Positions 47,263 to 62,662 are shown, counted from the first letter of the stretch. The stretch: DNA of 64,000 nucleotides from Centroberyx gerrardi (GCF_048128805.1 NC_136008.1:13831572-13895571), one strand, 5' to 3'. The notes: generated by a model not told the origin, from the sequence alone. Numbers and translations: made by a program.

Positions 47263-50200
47263 ATCTCATCATCGCTGCATATCTTATTGGTCCTCACTGA
47301 CCTTTGTGCACCGTTTGTGTCCACTTGCTCTGTAATTACTGAGCTTTCTCATACTCGACATTATCATCAGACATGCAGCATCTGACATCAGTATAGCCTA
47401 TATCTAATAATAGGGAAATTATTATAACTGTGATTCTTTTATGATCATAGTTTTAATCCCAGGATCTGTCAGGGTGTATTCGGTTCTTGTTGACGCTAGC
47501 TCCATCCACATTTAGCCTCTGTTCAGCAGCAATTCTGCACTTGTGAGCTTTCACTGTCAACCACAATGTCTTGGCGCAGTTTCATCTCTGCTCTTTCCGG
47601 TTTCAGTCATCTAGGAACCATAAATAAGGAGATAACTTGTGTAATGTGACTCAAAGGCATCGCTCCCATATTGAAGCTTTCCCCCTCAGAGTTAGTGCTG
47701 ATTGTAAATCCATATTTGCACGAGTTGTGTATGTGTAGACAGGCTTGGGTTTATCTGAATGGAGTTTCCTGCATGTGTAAATGAGCGGGTGATGTCCTTG
47801 TCACAGCGGCCTGAGACGCTGATCAATCTTACAGGCGCCAGCCACCACTGTCACTGCACTGCATCGTCTGTATCCTTATTCCTTACCTGCTATCACAAAT
47901 CAGTCTGGATGTGCACCTTCACTTGACCTCCAGCCTATCAGTCTGTCACTGTGTCATTCCTATCCCTTTCCAACAAATTAGATCACTCTGACTGTGTGTG
48001 TGTGTGTGTGTGCGTGCGTGTACGCGCATGACTGCAGACGATTTTGATGTCCCATTTTCCTCTAATTAAATTAACGGCTGTGAGCGATCACTTCTCCACA
48101 GCCACAGAGCCAGATCCTGAATTAGGATTAGTCATGACAAGGACAATGCCATTTCCCACAACATAGACTCACTGTATGTTTTTCAGTCATTACCACTGTC
48201 ATTTCCAATCTGCATGCAGTGTGTTGTGAGTGCGCTGCCACTGTGGAGCCACAGGGCGAGTCAGAGAGCTGCGGCACGTGCCCTCACATGTCTGGCAATA
48301 GGGGAAAATAAGGGGAAGAGTGTTAAAGAGACAGGGGATGGAAGTAAGAAAAAGAAAGAAAAGAAAGAGCATGACTAGATTAGGCTAAATCACTGCCCAC
48401 AAACTGTCCATAAGACGGCATGACATTAAGTATTTTTGTTTAAATCAATATTTTAACATATATTGTTCAGTTTTTAATATTGATGTATAATCCTTTTTGT
48501 GTAACAGTTGTTTATGTACACCTGATACTTATGAAGAATTCCTGCAGCTGGAACTTTCTCAGTAATGGAGCTTTATGGATTTGTGTTATCTTGCTGTGCA
48601 GCTCTGCCCTGCTTCAAGGCGGGCAATGCCCTTGAGGCCGTCAGAGATGCAGCTTTATAAACACTTAATGGGCCAGGCAGTCAGCTAAAGATGCCTCACG
48701 TATTTGGGCAGGGTTGGTATTGGCTCGGACAGGAGCAGAGCGGGACCGATAGCGTCAGGTTTTGGCATCAGATGCATGTGGTTGGCAAGCCTGTGCCTCT
48801 GTGCTCGCCTGGCACAGGGATCTTGCCCCTCTTCATTGAGGGTTAATGCAGCCTTGGCGCTGCCAGCCTGACAGTGGGCACAGATCTCTCTAGTGGACAC
48901 TTGCCCCAGAAAACAACATAACGACCTTCAAGTGGACTGGAGAATTGCCAGAGGGAAAAGAAAAGAGGAGGGAGAATTGGAAGAGTTTCAACAAAAGAGG
49001 GAATTTGAAGAATCTGTAGATACAGAAGCAGACAAATCTGATATTGTTATACAAGCCAACCCAAAGCAGAGTTTAGAGAGGAGGACATATCACATACTGT
49101 CAGCCTTGGTCAACTTTGACATGTGCTTGAAGCCACAGGCCCTCTCACTGGATTCATAACATCCTATAGATTTAAAGCCCAGAGCTAGATTCTTATATGG
49201 TGAACTATTGTATGCACCCAAAGTCTGACAGCTCTAACATGCCTTCAGCCCTCTAGCCCGCTATTCTACCGTACCCTAAGGACATATATGTATGATATTA
49301 TGGGAGTAGACTCATGATGCCCTAAACCCTCAGACTTGCTCTGGTCAACACACTTCACTTCACGTGCTCTGAACCCCGCTGTCCCCCAGCTACAGTCTCT
49401 AACATACTTACAGATGAGAGAATTTACCAGCAACATATTGAATGCTTTTCCTTTTTTTTACTGTTGCATACTTCTTACTGTTTGCTTATGATGTTAGTGA
49501 TACATACATGGTCTGTATTAGCATCTGCTAAATGCTTAAAATGTAAAATGTAGGGAAGGATGGGGGGGATTATTTGTTTATATCACAAATTCTAACTTGC
49601 CTAAATCTATCATGACAACAACTCAGCGTCTCTGTAGCCGATTAAAGCTCATCTGCAGTATCAAATCTGTTTAATATCTTAAGAACAAAGGGGAACTGTC
49701 ATGGTATCTCTTTGAGTAGCGTGTGTTTACTTGGTTAGGCCGAACACAGCAGAGGAAAAGATGTAAGTTGTATGCTGTACGAGGTTCGCAATGGTGTCTC
49801 TCTGGAGGCTGAGATCAGAAACACAGGAAACCACAGTGTCTGAGTGTGTGTGTCTATGTGTGTGTTTGTGTGTGTGTGTGCGTGTGTGTGTTTATGTGTG
49901 ATTATGCTATACATGGGGTAATGGTTTCTGTTGCGTGATGTCCTTTCCCCTGGCACCCCATTGCCTCTCTAACAATCAAAGAACCATTATGTTGAGGACT
50001 TTTTGTGGTTTCAGATCCATCCGTGTGCATTTCATACAGCATGACGGAATCAGCACATGCTTCGGCCTTCGATTCTCTGTGTGTGTGTGTGTGTGTGTGT
50101 GCGTGTGTGTGCATGTGAGCACTGTGCAGTCCTGTGCAAAGCGGGGCAGTCATTTCATGTAAAAAGCTATCTCATCAATATTAGAGGAGAGCGGCCAGAG

Positions 50201-50926
50201 GCTGGTGGAGGAGGAGGGGAACTCCCAAACAACTTTGCATCAGCACAAACAGAAAGTCCTAAAAACAGCAAGAGGCTGAACAGCAGGAACAAGAGGAAAG
50301 ACAGAAAGCAATTTCATTCTCTGCCCCAGTTTCATAGGTTGTGGATGCAGTGCACAGCAGCACTCTTGTCAGGTGCCAATCAAGCAATGGGCTTTACTGT
50401 GTTCTTATACTTCTGTATAGATGATTCTAATGTCTATTAAAACCTCTTCCATCCTGCCAGTCCCGTCGGTGGGACATAATTACGAACGCATGTTTCGCAG
50501 CCAAACTTGCACTTATTTTACATTGTGGTCAACATCCCAAGGTTTACAAAGATCCCAAATATGTCATGCTGAATTACAGAAAAATGTGTATAAAATGATG
50601 CACAATCTAGATTTTTTCCATTTAATGTCATGGTGCAGCCATAAAAAATGGTGTTATGGGTTTGAATATTTCACTCTATATAAGCATGCTAAGCGTGGAA
50701 TGAGCAAATACAGAATATGCATGTGACATTGTAGTGCAGTATGGAAAAAAATATTTTTTCTAAATTGAAGCTATGGGGAAATTTAAGGGGAAATTCAGGG
50801 TGCAAGAGTTTTTTAAAACATGAAATAGGTCTGAAATGTATTTTCACTGTGTGGTGCAATGCCTTTATCTGTGAATAGCTTTTATGAGGCCTGATACCTC
50901 TTTTGGTTCATATAACCTGTTGACAC

Positions 50927-50969
<43 letters not shown>

Positions 50970-52460
50970 TCATCAGTGATTAAATGTTGCATAGCTGGCC
51001 CAGATTGCATGTCCGGTCATTAGTAGACAGAGGCACCGGCGAATTACTGATCAGAGGTAATTGGTCTGCATAGTGGCTGTGTGTCCCTGTGTCTCTGTTG
51101 ATACACTCAAACAAACTCCAGCAGACTTTCCAACTTCATTGATTTATAAATAAATTCCCATAGTGCATCATCCTTTTCACTTCTGTCTTTTCCCCTCATT
51201 CATTCTCTCTCTGCAGGTCTCCTGGGCTCCAGAGGAGATATTGATGATATTGATATTTTTTCAGGAATTACTGATTGCCCTTTTATGCGACTATGACAAA
51301 TTTAGATGCATGTTTTTTTCTTGTTTTGATATCATCGTTGGTGACTCATTTTGTGCCTTGTGTTTCTGCAGAGGAGGAGAGAAGGGTCAGAGCCAATGAC
51401 AGAGAGTACAACGAGAAGTTTCAGTACGCGGTAAGAAAGAAACCGGCTGACAATGTTTCCCCCTTGTTCCAAAATAGTACTGTTGTTTAAAATGAGGAAA
51501 TATTTTAGGTCTTTGAAACACTGAAACAGAAATAGAGTAGTGATTTAGACAATTTTATCTTTTTTTTTCTCTCCCTTCCTTCTCATCCAGAGTAACTGCA
51601 TCATGACATCCAAGTACAACATCATCACCTTTCTGCCCGTCAACCTGTTTGAGCAGTTCCAGGAAGTGGCCAACACCTACTTCCTTTTCCTGCTCATACT
51701 GCAGGTGAGCAGAGGAAGAGTAGGGGGATGAAAAAGAGGGATGTAAGCATGGCAGAGAGAGTGAGAGAGTCTGTTTGTGTGTGTGTGTGTGTGTGTGTGT
51801 TTGTGTGTGTGTGTATGGGGGGCGGGGGTATCAGTTTACATCACTGAAGGACACAGATGCATGAGAAAGTCAGTTTGTCTTTGTCTGTAAATGAAATTAT
51901 ATTCATAAATAATAAACTTACAGGAAGGCATAAAAACAATAAAAGTAATATTTCCTGCTTGAAAATTTCACATAAGCGGCATTCAAAGTTGGATGATGAA
52001 GTCGGAAAGTCAGAGAAAATTTTGATACGCTTTCTGTCCTCCTCTCAAAGAACTGGTCACGTGAAAACCTTGTAACTTGAATTTTGTTGACTTTTATGTT
52101 TTAACTTCAGTTGAAGGATTACATGCTCCTGTATGGGTTGAGGAAATTCTCCAACCCTTGGTGCTGAATGAAACCCTCTCAAACCCCACTCGATAAACTC
52201 AAAGTTGCATGGTGGTCTGGCTAAAAACAAGGCTGTTTTTCTTAGTTCCTGAAAAGTTGACATGTTGGAGATAGAAGGTTTTCACCTGACAAAGCGACAA
52301 AAAGCTTTTTAAAAGTAAGAAGCAACCAAATAAACATAATTTTGTCTTTTTGTTCACGGTTTGATTTTGGGGTCCTTCTTAGTTTCCCCATAGGGAACTA
52401 AGGGCCAGACCTAGTTGTCTCTGTATTATATACTCTACATTCCCATGTGTCTCCAGATGA

Positions 52461-52509
<49 letters not shown>

Positions 52510-53188
52510 AGTTGATACCTCAGATCTCATCCCTCTCCTGGTTCACTACCATAGTGCCTTTAGCTCTGGTGCTGAGCATCACTGCAGTGAAGGATGCCAC
52601 AGACGACTATGTGAGCACGTTTTCACACACACCACACGTACACACAGTCTCACACATTACAGGATATGATTACAGTGAAATATAACGACTCCTGATTATG
52701 GCTAACAAACACCACTTTCAATTTAGCACACAAACAAGTGGCTTCTGTTTTATACAGTATAAGCTTGATACAAGTCTTGAAAAGCTCATGCTGATCTCTG
52801 TGTCTTGCAGTTTCGTCACAAGAGCGACAACCAAGTGAACAACCGTCAGTCTCAGGTCCTCATCCGCGGCTCGTGAGTCTGCAGCATTATTACATCATTA
52901 CAACTGAGCACTTATCAGTACTTTTTGTTTAACTGAGTCTGATTATACAATCCATGATCCAAGTTTTATTAGTTTTTATATCAGCATCTCAGTGTTTTCC
53001 TATACAAGGTCATGTTTATCTCTCTGCCTCGCTCTCTCTATCTCTCTATCGCTCATCTCTTTGCTGTCTCAGTCTTCAGAATGAAAAGTGGATGAACGTT
53101 CGAGTGGGTGATATTATTAAACTGGAGAACAACCAGTTTGTGGCAGTAAGTGTTTATCCAATACAGTAATGTGCTGCATCCACACGCT

Positions 53189-53223
<35 letters not shown>

Positions 53224-54365
53224 CAAGTGATTTAATAGTCCTCTTATCTGTAGTAAGTTCCCTTGTATACCAGTGCATTTGGGTGTAATTTAATGCTTTC
53301 ATGTCCAGCAGGGCCACTTTTAATTAAGATTGGTTTATCCTACTCTAGCAACCTAGCAATGTATCGACTCTGGCGCAGGACTTAGCCTGTACTGAGATAC
53401 ACTGACTGCATGCAGACTGCTAATCATTTCACTTTTAGATATGCATGCGATCATGACCTTGTCCAGTGCTGCGGACCTAATGCTGTAATGCTAAGTAGAT
53501 TTCGGTATGTCATCAGTGCCTTTTTAGAGAATACAAACTATACCGCTGCAGTATAATTACCAACTTGTTTGCAGATGCTAACCATTACTGTGCCATCAGT
53601 GCCTTGTTAGCTGATGCTAATGCTGTTACTGTGCCATCAGGGCTGCGCAATGGATGCTAACCTCAGCTATCGTCTTTATGCGCAGGCTGACCTCCTCCTG
53701 TTGTCCAGCAGCGAACCTCACGGGCTCTGTTACATCGAGACAGCTGAGCTGGACGGGTCAGAAAACACACCACACCTCACCATTGACTTACAGTACCACA
53801 CGATCTGCAGAAGCAACAGGACACTGCATCTAAATAGCGTGTGTGTGCTGTATTGTCTTGCAGAGAGACCAATATGAAGGTGCGGCAGTCTGTCTCAGTG
53901 ACATCAGAGCTGGGAGACCCGAACAACTTGGCCACGTTTGACGGTGAGAGTGGAGAACCGAAGCCTCTTCCTGCTCTCCTCTTCTCTCTTTTTTTTTTGT
54001 TCCTCCTATACATCAGCAGGTCAGCAGGTTCGGCCTGTGCCTGAGCGTTCAACACACACAATATATATAATACCCACCATCACACCCTTGCACTCGCACA
54101 TGAATATTTGCACGAATATACACACAACACACACACACAACACAAACACACACACGCACACACAATTTCTGCCCTCCCTTGTCAGCATTTACCATCTACA
54201 GCCTATCACCACCCGCCCACCGACACACACACACACAGTGCAACAGTCTCCCGTCAGCACCGAACGCCCACACACACTCCTCACCTGCTCAGGAAAATGC
54301 ATTACTGCAGCAAATCAGCCCACACTTTGCCTCATATCAAGTTCCAAAAGGTGTGTGTTTCAGCA

Positions 54366-54407
<42 letters not shown>

Positions 54408-56755
54408 AACAGGATGATGTCATAGGGATGGCTAATTCAACACAATATTATACCCCTAGGAAGTATATACACCTATTATTGTAACTGCATTTGGCTGACA
54501 TCTATGATATAGAATCTAATTTAGATTTGTGTATGCGTGTTTGTGTGTATGTGTGTGTGTGTGTGTGTGTATGTGTGTTTGTGTGTGTGTCCATCCTTCT
54601 GTTTGTAGGTGAGGTAGTGTGTGAGCCTCCCAACAACAAGCTGGATCGTTTCTGTGGGACTCTGTACTGGAGAGACAGTAAATACGGCCTGACCAACCAG
54701 AACATGCTGCTGCGAGGCTGTGTCCTACGCAACACCGAAGCCTGCTACGGCCTGGTCATTTTTGCAGGTCAGTGTATCTGTGTATTTATGTGTGTGTGTG
54801 TGTGTGTGTGAACGTGTGTGCCCTACATTACTTTGCGAATCCCAACTTTCCCTGTGTTTCTGTGCCAGGCCCAGATACCAAGCTGATGCAGAACAGCGGT
54901 CGCACCAAGTTTAAACGTACGAGCATCGACCGCCTGATGAACACCCTGGTCCTCTGGGTAGGACACCCCAAACCTCTCACTTTCATGACTCACGACTATT
55001 TCAGGACATGATCTCAATGATTTGTGGTTTGAATCTAGTTTCACATCCAAAGCTCTCCCGTAATAATGTATTCGATCCTAATTGATCATTGGTCTCGAGG
55101 TCCAAATGTAATATCTCTGAACGAAACATGAACCAGCTTTAAGTGTGCATCTCCAATAGAAATCATTTAAATGCCTACTCTTGCTTACATGTACTCTATC
55201 CTCAGTGTGTGTGTATGTGTATCCATCTGTCCAGATCTTTGGCTTCCTGGTGTGTATGGGTGTGATCCTGGCGGTGGGTAACGCAGTGTGGGAGAGAGAG
55301 GTGGGCTCCCTGTTCCAGAGCTACCTGCCCTGGGACCCTCCCGTCGACAACTTCTTGTTCTCCGCCTTCCTCTCCTTCTGGTCCTACGTCATCATCCTCA
55401 ACACCGTGGTGCCTATCTCTCTATATGTCAGGTAGGGAGAAGCCTAGGACTGCCTGCACATCAGCCAAAGACAAATACGAAACATGAACAATGAAGGGAA
55501 GGGATGATGATGAAATATTTTGTCAATATATACCGATACCTCAGCAGACAGAGTTGTTTACAACCGACTCGCTGCCTTGTTTCCAAAGCACTACATTATA
55601 AAAAGATTAATTTCCTACTCTCTTCGCCTCTTTATCTAGACCTCTCCTTTAAATTGAATTAGTCTGTTTGACATTTTGTTTTGTTTGCACATGTTCTCCG
55701 CAGAGCTCCCCCAACAGGTAAGAAAGAGAGCTGCAGATGTGTCCCGGAATCGTAAACTATTTCCCCTGCACCACAGTTCCAAGATGCCGCTTTAGTCCCT
55801 GCACCCCTCAGCTAGCCCACTAGTGCCCTCTACTTTCACTACTCTAACACTATGACTATAACGCGGGTGTGTGTGACTAATCGCTCTGTGTGCCACTGAC
55901 TCATATACAGTAGGCTGAGCTTAGTACTACTAACAGAAGAGAACATTGTTGTCTCTCGACTCGGTTTTCATGTGCTGCCATTTGGGGGTGTCGATGCCTC
56001 TTTAGTGGCAATCCACTCTATGTTAGATTACTTTGAGATTAGTCTGCACCCACTCAGCACTCACCTCTATTTGTCTCTCCCTCCCTGTCTCCCTGTCTCC
56101 CTCTCTGGTCCGTCTCTGTATCAGTGTGGAGGTGATCAGGCTGGGTCACAGCTACTTCATTAACTGGGACAGGCAGATGTTCTGCTCACAGTGCAACACA
56201 GCAGCTGAAGCCCGGACCACCACTCTCAACGAGGAGCTGGGACAGGTGGGCGTGCACACATGGGCAGCAAATCCACAGTGTGTGTGTGTGTGTGTGTGTG
56301 TATGAGAGAGAGTGTGTGGGAGTACATGTCAGTGTGTGTATGCATGTGTCAGGAGTATTATGCTTTGGGATTTTTCATGAGTTTCCATTTTTACATAGTT
56401 TTTGAATTTTACTGAATATATTAGACAAGATAGTTCTAGTTTAGTTTTACTTTTTGTTTACTATAATAACTTTAGACTTAGTGTTATAATTTCAAATTGT
56501 TCCTCCAGGTGGAATATATCTTTAGTGACAAGACTGGAACTCTCACTCAAAACATCATGAGCTTCAACAAATGCTCCATCAATGGGCAGGCTTATGGTAT
56601 GTACAGGCACACACACACTTGCACCGAGTTGTATGCTCACACACACACACACAATAAATTCTGACTGTAAGCCTCTGTTTGTGTCAGGTGAGGGAACGGA
56701 CCCTTTGGGACCTCAGCCAAAGGTAAGCAGCCTAAAGAAGCAGTTCTTTACTCAA

Positions 56756-56794
<39 letters not shown>

Positions 56795-59336
56795 ACTAGT
56801 TCATGACATACTATTAGAGCCCCTGTCCCTCTGTTCATCTCCAGAGATTGGACTTCACCCCCTTCAACCCCCTGGCGGACCCAGACTTCTGTTTCTATGA
56901 TGACACCCTGCTGGAGTCGGTGAAAGTGGGAGACACTCACACTCACGAGTTCTTCCGCCTGCTCTCCCTCTGCCACACCGTCATGAGCGAGGAGAAGAGC
57001 GAGGGTGAGCGGGACGAGGGGAGACAGGGATCTGGGAAGGCTGAACGGCAGTAAACATTCACATCAATCCACCTTTTCACTCATTTATTCGATTATTTGT
57101 CCACACAGGAGAGTTGGTGTACAAGGCTCAGTCTCCAGATGAGGGCGCTCTAGTGACAGCAGCCCGCAACTTTGGATTTGTGTTTCGCTCCCGGACCCCC
57201 GGGACGGTCACCATCACAGAGCTGGGACGACCCGTCACCTACACACTGCTGGCCATCCTGGACTTCAACAACATACGCAAGAGGATGTCTGTTATAGGTG
57301 TGCATGCTCACCACCCCCCTACACCCCAACACACACACGCACTCACACTTTGTAAGTAACTAAAACTGAATTTATATAGTACTTTTTTAAACGCTCCATT
57401 ACAAAGTGCTTCACTGTGGAAGAATATTAGGGCCATTGTAGGTGATTTTTTTTTTACCGCAGCCGGGGAGAGGGGGGTAATATTCTGAGAAAAAAACAAA
57501 AAATTCTCACATATTTCTGACTTTAATCTCAGAAATTTTTTGTTTTTTCTTGCAAATTTTTTTAGGGTTTTTTTCTTGCAAAGTTGTATCTCAGAATATT
57601 ACCTGCCCCCTGGCTGTAGTAGTAGTAGCAGTAGGCTACTAACAGGAAAGCCCCCATGTTTGTTTCTCACATAATTTTTCAACTTGCAGAAGTTTTTTCT
57701 CAGGCTACTTTGACTTCTTTTGGACTCTGCTGGTCCACATTTGGGTGGCTGTGAATACAACAAGGAGACAACAAGCCAGTGGAGCATTGCAGTGGAGTCA
57801 TCTGTCACATCAGGGGTTTCTGTGTTTGCATCACAGCAACTTATTTAAATCATGAGTCGCACTCCCGCAAACTGACAGGGAATGGGCTATTAGTCATGTT
57901 TACATTTTATCCCCCAGTGAGAGTTCACTGTGTGTTCCTGTGATTTGTCTTCTTGTTGAGAACTGGAAAACTGCCCAGAAATAACTGATCATTAATCATT
58001 CGTGCCCTAGCAACAACTTTGGGTTAGCAACAGAGCAGCGAGACCATGAGGCAGTGACAAGGACTTAAAGCACAGAGCGCACATTCATACATCACTGCCA
58101 AATGATATTCAGCAGGAGACTGTCTATGATATGTGACCCACTATATGCAAGAATGTCTAGCTTAAATGACATTTAGTGAAGCGGCAGTGAAACAGGAGTT
58201 GTGTTTATTAACGTCTGGTGTAGGTAATGTAACAGTTGAATGGATTACATAGAGTATTTTGTCTTCATTACACTCTGTGAATTGCATATTTATTTTCAGT
58301 GCGTAACCCAGAGGGCAGGATCCGTCTGTACTGTAAAGGAGCCGACACTCTGCTGTTTGAGAGGCTCCACCCCTGCAACCAGGAACTGATGAACATTACC
58401 TCAGACCACCTCAATGTGAGTAAGCCCACAAGCACATACTGTACATCCAGCGCTCACACACTGGGAGATGGGTCAGGGTGTGCATGGAGCGCCACTGCCA
58501 TCTAGTGCTCAACAGGCAGCTGAAAAGTACAGATATTTTGGGTTTAACATAAGATAACATCAGCCTTTGTGTAGTGGCAGCTGAGTACCATATACTGTAT
58601 ATTACCTATGCGAACAGACATTTTTTGGCTTCAATTGGGATCCAACCCCTCACCATGGCAATGTTAGTACACTGCAAAAAATGACAAGCTGTTCAGTGAT
58701 TTTAACTTGTTTCCAGACCTATCAAGCTTATTTTGTGATATTTTTAGTCAAATGATCTCACTGTACTGGCACATAATCATGCTGGTTTCAATACATTTCA
58801 CTTGATACATGCCAAAATGACTTATTTCAAGAAATCATCATAAAACAATGAAGAACATCTTGAAACAATTTTATTTTTACCAAGTAAATGTCCTGAAACA
58901 AGGTACATGAAAAAAAGTCAAATTTGTTGAAACTGCTAAAATTATCTGCCAGTGCAGTAAGAAGAAAAAATCCTAAAATAAGCTTGATAAGATAAAATAA
59001 CTTAACAAGTTTGTCAGTTTTTGCAGTGTAGCATGCTGTACCATTGAGCTACATAGGACTACTTCAGTTTCTCATTTTCACATTTTCTCATGTGTATATC
59101 ATTTCACAACTCACAACCATGTGTGCATGTCTGTGTGTATGTGTTTTCCTGTAGGAGTATGCAGCGGACGGGCTGCGGACCCTGGCTCTGGCCTACAGAG
59201 ACCTGTCAGAGGAGCAGTGGGAGGCCTGGTCAGAGAGCCACCGCTGCGCTGACAAAGCCACAGACTGCAGGGAGGACCGGCTAGCTGCCGCTTATGAGCA
59301 GATAGAACAAGACATGATGGTCAGTGACTTGGTCTG

Positions 59337-59382
<46 letters not shown>

Positions 59383-62300
59383 ACCTTTTATCTATCACGC
59401 GTACTGCCAATCTGAATGTCACTTTCTTTTGGTGAAGCAGTCAGATGTTTCAGTGCCTTCCCTAAACTAAATAAAAATAGCATCATAAAATAGGGAACAC
59501 TTGCTAGGGGGGGTCAGTTCCTCTCTTTTAGCTAAGTAACATTACCAGGCCTTACCAGTGCAGGACATAAAGTATGTAATTAGGACACATATTTAATTAA
59601 TGGGTGATTTAACAAGAAGGATGTATTTGTGTGTGTGTGTGTGTGTGTGTGTGTCTGTCTGTCTGTCTGTAGCTCCTGGGCGCCACAGCTATAGAAGACA
59701 AGCTGCAGGAAGGCGTCCCAGAGACCATCGCTGTTCTCTCCCTGGCCAACATCAAGATCTGGGTTCTCACTGGAGACAAGCAGGGTGAGACACACTTCTG
59801 TGAACGATCACACAAATACCACGAGCACAAGCCACTAGAAGTGAAGAGTTTCATTCCAAACTGCTATATATCCATTTCAGGAAAAAACTAATTACCTCAT
59901 TCAACATATCTAATATATAGAGGATCCAGGCTGTAAAAGTGTTGTTATTTTAGTCAATCAAGGACTTAATTTGCCTACTATCCTACACTGGGTATCCATG
60001 CCAGCACCATCATTTGTTTTTAATTTGTCATGAATCAGTCATTTTGTAAGAGAAGGTGTCACTTTGTCTCTCTTTGGGATGAAGCTCTTCAACTTGGTGC
60101 ATCTAAGCTATTTTAGGCAGCTATTCTCTTTGTCGTACATCTCCACGATGTTCAGCTGAGACACACTCAAATAACCCACACCCTCCCTCCCTCCCTCTCT
60201 CTCTCTCACAGAGACTGCAGTCAATATAGGTTACTCCTGTAAGATGCTGACAGATGATATGACTGAGGTGTTTATCATCAGCGGACACACTGTCCAGAGT
60301 GTACGGCAGGAGCTCAGGTCTGTCTGGCTGGCTTTCTGCATCTATATCTTCTCTCTGCTCATGCAGTGTCACTAGGATATTGCCATCAGTTTTCTGATTC
60401 CCTGCCTGGCTGAATACTTATCTGCCTGCGCACCTGCAAGTGTCCATATTTATTAAAATGACTGAAAAATAGAACACACACATCCATCTTTGATTCAGCC
60501 CACAAGTTTGACAAACAGATCAACTTAGTAGTGAAATTTCCCAGCTTAGGACTATCTCCAAAGAAAGTCATCTGTGCCTTTTGATCATTCCTGATATTCC
60601 TGACATTGTACCTGCCCACTCTAATTCTGTCGTTTACTGCTTTATTTTTTCCATTGTGCTACCTTCCTAATTATATTACATTCTTTGCTATGTTTGCTCA
60701 GCTGTTTCTGTCTGTTTTGCTTATCGGCCAGCTTCCACTTTCATCCCCCATGTTTTCTCCTCGGCCGTATTGTGTTTCAGTGCCGCACACCGCCTTTGTG
60801 GCACAGAGAAGTGCTGTTGATGTCTATTAATGTCAGCTTGTTTGCCTTCCTCTCCAGGAGGGCGAGGGAACGGATGATTGAGCTTTCGCGAGCCAGAGAC
60901 GGAGGGAAGGAGGAGGGGATGGAGGGATGGGGGGAGGCCTGTTTCATGGGGAACGGATTCGGGGGAGGACAGGTGGGAGCCGGTGGGGGAGGAGGAGGGA
61001 AACAGCTGCAGTGCCCTCCTCCTCCCCCGGGGCCCCCTCCCCCTCCTCAGCCCCCCTCCACCCTCATGGACAACATCTCTGGAGAGTTTGCCCTCGTCAT
61101 CAACGGTCACAGTCTGGTAAGACTAACAGCCCCACACCCCACCCCACCCAAATACATACACACACATACACAAACACACACAGAGGCCATAGGGAATTAC
61201 AATCAACTGTCAGTAGCGTGTAAGTGAGTTTCCACAAATGTGTTATCTGAATCAGGAAACCATAACTTCTCCCCTAAAACTGCAGCTCTCCCCCCTGAAC
61301 TCTTCCCTCCCTGCAGGCCCATGCACTGGAGGCAGACATGGAGGGAGAGTTTGTGTTGACGGCCTCTGCCTGCAAAGCGGTGATCTGCTGCAGAGTCACC
61401 CCGCTCCAGAAGGCTCTGGTGGTGGAGCTCATCAAGAAACACAAGAAGGCCGTCACTCTGGCCATAGGAGACGGAGCTAACGACGTTAGCATGATCAAGA
61501 GTGAGTAGGCCCGGGGAGGAAGGATCAATAAATGGAGGAAGGCAGGGAGCAGAGGAGGAGGTGTAACTGGATTATTGTTGGAAAGGAGACGACAGAGAAG
61601 AAGGAGGGTTTGTTTAGCCACGAGCGCTTAGCCAACGCTGTTTACCATTAGGCAATGGAAATTCTCCACAGCAGCATTTGTTTTTCTACGTTGTGTTGTT
61701 TGTGTTGAAGAAGGATATGTGGAAATGTATGTTGCAGTGTGTGTGATGTCTTCATCAGTTGGGGAATTGGTTTCTTGTCTGACCCTATGTCCTGTTTTTC
61801 TATGTGCAAGTGTGCGTGCGTGTGTGTCTGTGTTTGTGTGCGAGTTGCGTGAGTGAGTGTTTGTGTGTAGGTGCACAGTATGTGTGTGTTTGTGTGTGTA
61901 TGTGTACATGTATGTGTACGTGTGGGTTGTTCATATAAATGTACATATTGCATTTTGACAAACCCAAGTGTCATCGAATTTTCTCAACCCATAGAAGACC
62001 GTGTAATCCTTCAGTTGAAGTGAAACCATAAATATCACCAAAACTGGAATTAGAAGGTTTCCACATGACAACAGTGATATCACGCACAAAGCAGAAGTAA
62101 ATGCAACAGTGATTGAAGGGTTTCACATCCTGTGATTTATATATAGTCTCAAAATTAGAATATGTTTATCTCCAAGGCGATTTTTTTTTACCTCAGTTAA
62201 AATCCTTCCTCTTCTCCTATTCTTTCTTTTCTTCATAACAGTATGGGGATAAATAAAACTCCATATCAAAAAAATCTGTGTCTGCCTCCCCTCTCCACCC

Positions 62301-62616
62301 CTGCAGGTGCTCATATCGGAGTTGGTATCTCAGGTCAGGAGGGGATCCAGGCTGTACTGGCCAGTGACTACTCCTTCTCCCAGTTCCGCTTCCTGCAGCG
62401 CCTCCTGCTGGTCCACGGCCGCTGGTCCTACCTGCGCATGTGCCGCTTCCTCTGCTACTTCTTCTACAAGAACTTTGCCTTCACCATGGTGCACTTCTGG
62501 TTCGGCTTCTTCTGCGGCTTCTCTGCCCAGGTCAGAGAGCAGAGGTCATGGGGTCAACCTAATGGTGGGGTCAGCATTAGGAATCAGGGGTTAGGGAAAT
62601 TACAATCCTAATTTTC

Positions 62617-62662
<46 letters not shown>

